Assembly: GCA_027625915.1 (NCBI GenBank)
Contig: JANTQA010000072.1
Span: 2,294,001 to 2,358,000, forward strand
Direction of reading: 5' to 3'
Origin: Anaeramoeba flamelloides
Taxonomy: Eukaryota > Metamonada > Anaeramoebidae
DNA length: 64,000 bases
The notes below the pieces were generated by a model. The model was given only the letters and a program-made list of their open reading frames with translations, was not told where the DNA came from and searched no databases. Shown one piece after another: positions 55,645 to 64,000 of this stretch. The translations under genes and the position numbers were made by a program. The number at the start of each line of letters is the position of its first letter. Position 1 is the stretch's first letter.

Positions 55645-58600
55645 TTATTTTTCAGAATCATCGCTTTGTGTACCACTTCCTATTTTCTTTAATTTATTCT
55701 TCTTCTTCTTCTCTTTTTGGGATTTTAATTTGGATTTTGATCTAGTTCGTGATTTAGATCTCTTTTTTTTTATTGGAGATTTAGATTTTTTTGGTTTATT
55801 TTTTTTATTTTTTTTTTTTGTTGCATCGATTTTTTCTAATTTGATATTAATATTACGATTTTCAGAATCTTTTTTTGTTTGATTTTTATTTTGGGAATCC
55901 TTATCATTTTCTGATTTATTTTGGGAATTGTATGAATAATTTTCGCTAAAATCTGTAATATCACTTTTATCTGTTCCCTCTGAATAATGGAATTTGTTTG
56001 ACAGATTATTTTTATTTTTGGAATATTCAGAATTTGATCTTCGCGAATCGCTGCTATCGGAAAAAGTCTTTTTAAGATATTTTCTCTCGCCTATACTGAG
56101 ATCACTAAAATCACTTTTAGAACTTTCGTCGTCAATGAATTGACTTTTCTCATCCAAAACCTCTTTCTGTAGGCCGGAAAAGAGATAAGAATAGAATTCA
56201 TCATAATTCAATTTCAATAAGAAATTTCGTTTAATTTCCTTTATTACCCCTGCTCTAATTTTATAGGGCTCCACAGAAATTTTGTTTTTAAGATATAATT
56301 GGTAATTACAATTGATTGCCGTTATTCTAACTAAATTTATTAATGTCGATTTATTTAAAAAGGAATTATTCATCAATGGGCCCGAATTATGAACAACACC
56401 CGTATAATCCTCAATCGTGACAGTAAATAACCCCGTGGGGTGTGGCTTGATAATAAAGAAGATTCGATTTTTATTGAATTTTATACATTTAGGATTAAAA
56501 TGCCTTTCATCGTTACACCAAACTATTACGATAAAGCATGATCCCAAAATTTGCTTTTTGAGTTCAATGTCTTCTGTTTTTAATAGCGTTGCAACTTTAA
56601 AAATCACTTCGGTATTATAATTGCTAAAATACGACGCATATTTCCCAGTTTTGACCCAGTCGAGTTTCCCATTATAGCCATTATGCTTTTTTAAATTAAT
56701 AATCCAACCAATTTGTCTAATGAAATCTTCATAATCTTCATTACCATGTTTATTTTCAAAAATACCCTCACCATTATAGCATCTATTTTGCCCCTCATCA
56801 ATATAAATAACCCCAATGGAATGACATAATCTTTCAGAGCATTTGTCTAATTTTTTTAAAGTAAATAACAATTCATCACTATTATTTAAAGAATGAATTT
56901 GTTTTTTGTCAGAGATGCTTAATAATCCAAAATTTGATAACAACAGTCGACTTTCATTAAATTTAAAATCTTTATCTTCTCTGTTTATCTGCTTTGGCCT
57001 TAGACTATTACCAAAATCAGATCCCTCGTCATCATCATCCTTGTTCTGATTCTTGCTTTCATTTTTATTGTTGATTTCTTCATTTGTGATTTCTTTTAAA
57101 GTTTGATCATTATTTTCAATTTCTTTTTGTAAATTGATTAAACTTTCAATTGATTGAATTTTGTTTTCAATTTCTTTTTGAAAAAAATCTATATTTTCAC
57201 TTTGATAGTCGAATTCAATTTCTAATTCTTTTTTTTTTGTTAAATTATTCTTGTTCTTCTCCTGATCCTGATCCTGATCCTGATCCTGGCCATTGTTGTT
57301 TTTTTTTGTAATTGAATTTAATTGTAAATCCCTTATTGATTTTTTTTTATTGTTTGGTTCATAAATTTTGGTTTTATTTTCAAGAGGCAAACCTTGAAAA
57401 GTAAAAGTCCACGAATACCTTCCAATCAAATCTCTTATAATTATATAAGTTTTATATTCTATTTATTTTTTAAATTGTTTTTTAAATAAAATATGATTTT
57501 GAAAATAAAATTAGAGTGTAAAAATAATAAAATAAAATTTAAAAAATTGATGAAAATTAAAAATAAAATTTGATAAAAATGAAAAAAAAAAAAAAAAAAA
57601 AAAAAAAAGTGATGAATTTACTCTTATCAGTTTCGTCTTTGAATGGGTATTCAATTATTGTAAAGATTTTATCATTTCCAAACAAATAAAATCTTGTATA
57701 ATCCATAAATTCATTTTTGTTGAATCCAATTTTTTTCATAATTTTTTCTTCTGTTATTAAAGTCGAAAAGTTTGAGAGTCCTGGGGATAATGGGAAGTTA
57801 CCGGCAATTCTTAAAATTTTAAACCACGTTATTTGTGCAATAAATTTAACACGGGATGTTATAGTTAATTTATCTTCGTCTTTCTTCTTTCTCTCTTTTT
57901 TTGTTTCTGTAGTTTTTTTTTTAGCATTTACAATTTCTCCAATTGCTTGTAAAATTTCATTGACAGTGTTTGGATATAAAAAGATCCATTGACCCTCACA
58001 AACAAAATCACAAATTAAATTGATAATTTCAATAATAACAGAATCAAATTCATTTTGTTTCCAGTTTTTGGGTAGATTGGTTATATGTATTTTTATAACT
58101 CTACTAAGCCCAGTAATGAGATTTGGTAATGTTTGCTATTGTTTTTTTTTTTTTTATTATTATTTATTCATTTAATATATTATATAGATAAATAGTAAGA
58201 AATATTTAGATATTTATTATTAATAATGTTTTAAATTATCTCATTTGGTAAGTAAAAAAAATATGTGCTTTTCTTAATTTTTCTAATGGATATTATATAT
58301 ATATATATATGTAATTTTGTACACGAATGATGCATTTTGGGAAAAATTACTTTTACCAAAATTTTAAAAATATCACCATCCATTAACTATATAGCCTCTA
58401 ACAAACATGTTAAGAAATAAGAGCAATGCTAAAATGAACAAATAAATAATACAAAAATAATTTTTCAAGTTTCCTTGTTTGAAATAAATTCTTTTTTTAG
58501 AAAATGAACCTGAGTAAAACAGTCTTGGATAATACACATCATATTTATCTCATAATCAATAAAGTTTAAATTTTCTTTTTAAAGCATTACCAACAATAAT

Positions 58601-61600
58601 AACAAGGTCCTCTTGAATTGTTGTGGGCTAAGATCTGTTTCGCAATAAAATTATTTCCTTAAACAAAACTTAAATTTTCGTCAATTCAAACAAAAAACCA
58701 ACCTTGTTAATTGTTTTCTCAACATAACAAATCATAAATTAATTTTGTCTTAGTAATTAACATTTTAAAAATATAATATAAACGATTGTAAGTAAAATAC
58801 TTGATTTAAAAAGAAAAGAATTTACACCTTGGTCTGTTCTATCAACAAACACCATATTTTCTGTATAATTAACAGGGTTTAATTTTACTTTTTTAAGATT
58901 TGGGATCTTTGTTTCTATTTTCAGTTTGGTTTATTTACCATTCACAATTTGTTTTTTTTTTTGATTGGAATTACTTCTTAATTTTTGGATTTGAGAAAAA
59001 AGGGTGAATAGTAAAAAAATAATTTCCTCAAAAATATTCAAAAAAATCTAATATTTTACCGTTTTTTCTCAAATTGTTTTACAAGGTTTCTTTGAATTTC
59101 AGAACAAAGAGTCAAATTTTCAAACATTAAACAAACATTTTTCAAGTTTCGTGAAAAAATTAAATCTGAAAAGGTAAATTGAAAATTTTTATTATTAATT
59201 TATAAAACGATCAAGAAAGTAAAAAACAAAATTTTAATAAAGTTTCTTTAATTCATTCAAATTTTTGTTTTTAAAACTCCTAAATAGAGAAAATATTTGA
59301 AAAGTGTATGAATTGCCTTGAATGTAAATTTTGTGATTAAAAATCATTTACTTTTTAAAAATTAATTTTATTTGTTGGTTATTTTGAAAAATATAAAAAG
59401 TTCATTAGACTAAAAAACTATTTGGAACTCATTCTGAGATTTAAAAATATTGTAAAGTTTGCCATTTTTTTAAAATTATATTAAATTAGGATTTTGCTTT
59501 TTTCTTTAAAAATTTAGATATTTTCAGAAAATCACAAAAATAGCAGATAATCACAGAAATCACAGAAATCACATAATTCAATTTTTAATGATCAGAAATT
59601 TCAGACTATATACCATAAGCTATTTCCAAAAAAAGTGAAGGGAATTTATTTTGTAATTTCTTTACTGAACTTAATTCTAATAAAACTATTAAAATAACCA
59701 AAATTATTATTCATCATTTATTGATTATTAATATTAATCTATTTGCTTGTTTGTATGTTATTACATTATTAAAATATATTAAAATTTCTGATCTGGATTT
59801 TTTAGGATATATTTTTCAGGGATGTGAAAATTACTATTTATTATTTTCTTTTTGGGTCGAAAAAATCGTTTTCATAACTTATTTAATCTCGTCAAATTTT
59901 TTAATAGAATTAAAAACATTAAAACTGTATTTTATTGTTTAAAAAATAGTTTGTGTTGTTGCCATATTATCTATTTTTTATTGAAATTTGTCAAACATTG
60001 TTTTCACCAAAAAATTAATATTTTTTTTTTTCATTTTTATAAAAATTTTGACAAAAATATTTTGAAATAAATCCAATAGGTGTTGATTCAATTAGTATTA
60101 ATATTTAACTTAATTTGTTACTATCAATTAACAGATAGAACCACTAACAAAGAGAATATTCTTTGAAATATAAAAAAAAAATTCCCTACTTTTTTTGAAA
60201 TAACTTATGAACATAAAGATAAATTTAAACTTTTTTTTTTTTTCAAAATATAATCTAATGAAATTTAATAGCTGGCTAGAACTTTAATAATAATCAAATT
60301 ATTTTTGATTCAATCCAATTTCTTTTGATTCTTTTCTTTGAAATTTATTTTTTTTTAATTTTTTTTTTTAAAGTTATCTGATTTTTTAAGAAAGGAAATT
60401 TTTTTTAATTAATGATCAAAATAAAAATAAATTAAAATGAATTACTGTTGAACAATCATTGATTTCATCAACCAAAGAAGTAAATGATCTTAATGTGGTT
60501 AGTGCAGCAATGATTACATCTGTTGGCCATTTTTCTTGTATTTCTGTGGGGGCACAAATAAATTTTTGTAAAGTTAAAATTATTAAAGGTACAACAGTTG
60601 ATTGTCTGTTAATAGTTGCTAACAATAAATAAGACATGTTCCAAAAAAATATTTTTGCATTTTCAGGATCTATTTCTTTTGCAAATCCATTAATTATTGC
60701 TGTTCTTATTGTTGAAATAAATTGAAAATTTTGAATATTTTCTCTGGAATATCCATCAATCTCTGGAATATTCACATCGTTGAAATGATTTGGTAAAGGT
60801 ATTAAAGTTTTTAAAATTAATAATGCTGATCTACGTAATGAAGAGAATGGTGCAGTGATTTTAAAAGTTGGTTCATTCTATTTCATTATTTTTTTATTTA
60901 ATTATTTTTAAATAATTGTTTTTTTTTTTTTTTTTTTTGTTTTTTTTTGAATAAAGTTTTGATTAAAGATTTAATATTCTTATTAATAAAAAAATAGTTA
61001 AATTTCTTTTGTAAAAAAAGAAAAAATTCAAATTTATTGTTAAATATTAATGTTATTGGTGCCTTTAAAATTAAACTTACATTTAATAAAATTTTATTAA
61101 TAATTTTTAAATAATAAGGGATTAATACAAATAATCCTTTTAATTTTGTCATAAAAATCGTCTCAGTATTATTAATGATTGAGCAAACAGCTTCTGGGAA
61201 ATCTTTTTCATTTTCAAAAGAATATACTATAAACGAATAAAATTTATATAAATATTCCTCTAAAAAATGACTTCTTTGGTGAGAAGTAAAAATGTCACAC
61301 AAAATGGAATATGCTACAGACGTCCCTTCATCAAAGCCTGATTTGTTTTTAAAAACTGCTTCAATTGGCCATCGGCCAAAAATTTTAATAATTGAATTTC
61401 CATCTGGATGATCTGAAAGTATTAAAGTTTCATTTGTTTTCCTATAATCTTGTTTATTCCCTACTCTTAATAATAATGTAACAATATCACGAATTCCTTT
61501 CATCGCTAAATAAAAGTTTTTTGGTGAAGTGAAGTCATTTGGATTTCCTAAAATATCTTTGTTAAATTTCAATTTTGTTAATTCATTATTAATAATGTTA

Positions 61601-61794
61601 AGCAGAAGAATTCGGTAATTAAGCAAGAATAATTATTAATTAATTTTTATATTAGAATGTTAATTATTTCCAAAGAAAATTAAGATTGCTTTTTTAAAAA
61701 ATACTTACTTAACATTTTTTCCCAAGAAAAAATTACCTTTTCATCTGTTATATTAATTACTGATGGTTTGAATGTCGTATTTGGTGGAGATGGC
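55645..61794 (-). CDS. RALGAPB: RALGAPB-like beta subunit of RalGAP, at least 7 exons, 5' end not found
   Basis: Exons recognised: 61794-61709, 61556-61081, 60877-60446, 58860-58828, 58634-58591, 58548-58510, 58135-57622 and 57431-55645, nearly all joining in phase. Collinear with human RALGAPB: FKPSV...WEKMLNILGNPNDFTSP, YLAMKGI, IIKIFGRWP, YSILCDIFTS, ALLILKTLIPLPNHF, DLSPQQFKR, GRYSWTF, SRLLLSNFGLL, WCNDERHF, IIKPHPTGLFTVTI and FYSYLFSGLQ. The GAP-like fold lacks the catalytic Asn of active RapGAPs (GSCFIVIVW where GNDxVxIV is usual), as in RALGAPB, whose role is to support the catalytic alpha subunit in switching off Ral. After the domain comes a ~150-residue Ser/Lys-rich tail not in the human protein. 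At least one more exon is needed between 60446 and 58860 to mend the phase, and N-terminal exons lie above 61794. Confidence 0.88.
59620..60060 (+). repeat. Dispersed repeat R2, copy 3 (RALGAPB intron)
   Basis: Matches 33965-34270: ATTTCCAAAAAA, CTTAATTCTAATAAAACTAT, TTTATTGATTATTAATATTA, CTATTTGCTTG and the following GGATATATTTTTCAGGGATG region. Frames across it are interrupted. Lies in the large intron 58861-60445. Confidence 0.5.
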
Positions 61795-62389
61795 CTATAG
61801 TTGTTGATTTGAAGAAAATTTTTAAAAAGAAAGAGTTTTTTTTTGATATTTTTTTTTTTTTTAGTATAAAAAGTTTTGTTAAAAATTTTTGTGTATATTT
61901 TTTATATTAGTTTGAAATTAATTAAGACTTTTTTTGCAATATCATTTATAAAAAATTCATTTGTAACACCTCTAGTTAATTGAATTGAAAATTCTTTGTG
62001 TGCCTGGGTTTATGATCATGGCTAATTTCTGTAGGTGTTTGTAGATCCTCGACATTTATAGATTATCAACATTTGTAGATTTTTTCAGGGTTTGGCTTCA
62101 TGAAAAATATTTTCATGGATTTGATTTCCACGAATTATATTTATTTTTTGAGAAAATTAAAAATAGAATACATTTACTTCACAGATATCATCCGTTTTAG
62201 ATCGGGATTAAAAACAATTCATACAAAATAAAGTTAATCTCACTTCGCTCAGAAAAATTTATCTTTTTGAAGCTTAGTGTAAAAAAAAAATTTGTCTTCA
62301 AATTCCGAGAATCTACAAATGTCTGCATTTTACGAAAAAAAATCAGATTTAAATATGTTCTATTTTTTTTTTTTTGAATAATTGGGGTG
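61795..62389. other. Probable further RALGAPB intron/exon territory
   Basis: A minus-strand stretch at 61930-62008 preceded by an ACCCAG acceptor-like site reads AHKEFSIQLTRGVTNEFFIN and on, which could be a 5' exon, but no in-phase donor was found. 62035-62330 has inverted ACATTTGTAGATT motifs and may be an old element. Confidence 0.3.
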
Positions 62390-62965
62390 AAAAAAAAAGT
62401 GTTTTATTATTGAAGAAGTGGAAATTGCACTCTAGATAATCTTTTACTGAAATTCTTTAAAAGTAATTTAAGCATAAAATCATAGATTCCACGATTATCA
62501 ATTCAAGAGAAAGTCATACATAAATTTTCTTAGGTTTAAAAAGCAAAATGGAAAAATTGAAAAGCAAAAGCAAATAGTCGAGAAATAAAAAGCAAAAAAA
62601 GAAATTTAAAAAAAGTTTATAAGGATCAATTGGTAAAATATCAAAAAACAATGCTATCTTGAATTAAGAAACGACAAAATCACATCCACGATACTTTTGG
62701 TTAATTTAATTTGATAATTCATTATGAGTGTTCATTTGGGGGTGAGTTGTTTAATTGTTGTAATTTCTTTTTTATTTTTGATCTGATTTTTTTTTTTTTT
62801 TGATCTGATTTGATACAAATCTTTCGTATTTTTTAGCGTTTATTTTTTAGTTTTTATTTTCTAATTACTCATACTGTTGCATTTCAGTATTTTAGTATTA
62901 GCAGGTAACCGCTTATTCTTTTTCATTTGTAACTCTTCTTCCCAATATAAAGAAATTCATACAGG
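62390..62965 (-). mobile_element. LINE 3' end, 5' truncated, reverse orientation
   Basis: On the minus strand it reads from CCTGTATGAATTTCTTTATA through AAGAAGAGTTACAAATGAAA to the 3' UTR CGTGGAATCTATGATTTTAT and GAGTGCAATTTCCACTTCTT, ending AATAATAAAAC. Collinear with 32190-32760 and sharing the 3' UTR with 12380-12460. Frame interrupted. Confidence 0.7.
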
Positions 62966-64000
62966 AAAAAAAAAAGGGGGGGGGAATAAAAAAAGGAAAT
63001 AAACCTTGTTTCAGTACAAGACCCAACATTTTTTTCAAATATCAATTATTTTATATAATTGACCTTTGAAGAACAAACAAGAAATAAGCATAATAATATA
63101 CATCAAAAATTTTTGATATCCGTCTAAAAGAAAACTAATTAATCAATAAATTTTCTTAAAAATTAAAAAACTCAAATTCTTAGTTCAACATTGAGAAAAA
63201 CAAGAATGTTTGTTTTGATCTTCTACTGCTATTTGAATAATAAATAGAGAACAATTTCCACCTCGATTTCCATACTTTTGTTTTAGAAATCAAGTCTTCA
63301 AACGAAGTAGATTGAGATTAGTGGTCTCTATTTGAAAAAGGAAATGAAAATGAAGTGAAAATTTTTTTCACATTTATTAAACAAATATCAGGATCAAAGA
63401 TCCAAATAAAATTCTAATAGAAATCAATATGATTTCTCAACAATCATTTTCACAGTTTTGATAACAGTCGAATAACACGTTTTTACCAAATGACTATTGA
63501 TTTTGCAATAAAAAAAATTTTTTGAAACTTAATTACGTTCATAAAAAAAAAAATGAAAAAAAAAAAACAAAAATGTGCAAAAATGTGAAAAAATGATTTC
63601 AATTTTGAAAATTTCAAAATAAAATTTTTCTTCTAATATCCATGCAAATCCTTTAAATACATGTATTTCACTCATTACAACTGGTACCCTTTGACTGGAA
63701 AATAGTTTATTATCATTGATATTATTTAGGGTAGTTGATCCCTCATATTTTTCTTTATTTATTTATTATTCAAAGGAAAAGAAAGAAAATTTTGAATGAT
63801 TCCCTTCAACTTTTTCAAATAAAAAAAAAAAAAAACTTTAACTTTTAAAATTTTTAATTTGATATTTTTCGAAAAAGTGATACTTAAATTTTCAAAAATT
63901 CATAAATCAAAATAATTATTTTCTGTTTTTAAAAGAAATAATTGAAGATAAAATAGGAATTGAACCAACCAAGATGTTTTCAGTTTTTTTCTTTATTCTG
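62966..64000. other. Intergenic right edge, no gene seen
   Basis: Starts with an A run and 9 G (62976-62984). 63230-63370 shows faint similarity to 18190-18340. The rest is A/T-rich with no coding signal. RALGAPB 5' exons could lie here or beyond the window. Confidence 0.3.

Overview
The window looks like a piece of a very AT-rich, intron-containing protist nuclear genome. The genes are eukaryotic (Rab GTPases, a SUN-domain protein, a RalGAP beta subunit, a RasGEF, a cytosolic-type GAPDH and a DCAF7/WDR68 WD40 protein), use the standard code with TAA stops, and have GT-AG introns from about 40 bp to over 4 kb. Long Lys/Glu/Asn/Ser-rich stretches and a density of small-GTPase regulators fit an amoeboid protist, for example Anaeramoeba or an amoebozoan. 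That assignment is inference, not something the sequence proves.

Layout. 1-1378 (-): 5' part of a RasGEF gene running off the left edge. 2-6.4 kb: MITEs, fold-back repeats and a worn copy of a ~1.2 kb dispersed repeat. 6.5 kb: tRNA-Lys(UUU). 7.6-7.95 kb (-): small coiled-coil protein. 8-9.2 kb: relic DNA transposon cut by a MITE. 10.9-13.5 kb (-): three-exon DCAF7/WDR68, whose second intron is filled with repeat and LINE debris. 13.8-14.4 kb: nested MITEs. 18.4-19 kb: long inverted repeat with mirrored short ORFs. 19.6-21.5 kb (+): Lys-rich protein with Byr4/Bfa1-like motifs. 23.7-24.8 kb (-): intronless GAPDH. 26-29 kb: MITEs, one with a second element inside it. 29.4-36.7 kb (-): Rab11, spread over 7.3 kb with a 15-nt microexon. 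37.4-38 kb: relic transposon split by a tRNA-headed SINE with an 18-bp target duplication. 40.7-45.9 kb (-): five-exon Rab24-like GTPase. 48.9-50.5 kb: another 1.2 kb repeat copy, split by a 448-bp MITE. 50.9-52.7 kb (+): two-exon SUN protein. 55.6-61.8 kb (-): RALGAPB-like gene with at least seven exons, its 5' end not found. 62.4-63 kb: LINE 3' end.

How the genes relate. Four of the nine recognisable or likely protein genes belong to small-GTPase biology: a RasGEF (activator), a RalGAP beta subunit (part of an inactivating complex), Rab11 (recycling endosome) and a Rab24-like protein (autophagy/late endocytic traffic). They are interspersed with unrelated genes, so this is not an operon-like unit. 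The rest of the window is dominated by short non-autonomous elements in several families, many of them nested. The best-supported new items are the SINE with filled and empty sites in the same window, the near-perfect palindromic MITE families, the dispersed 1.2 kb repeat, and the Rab11 microexon.
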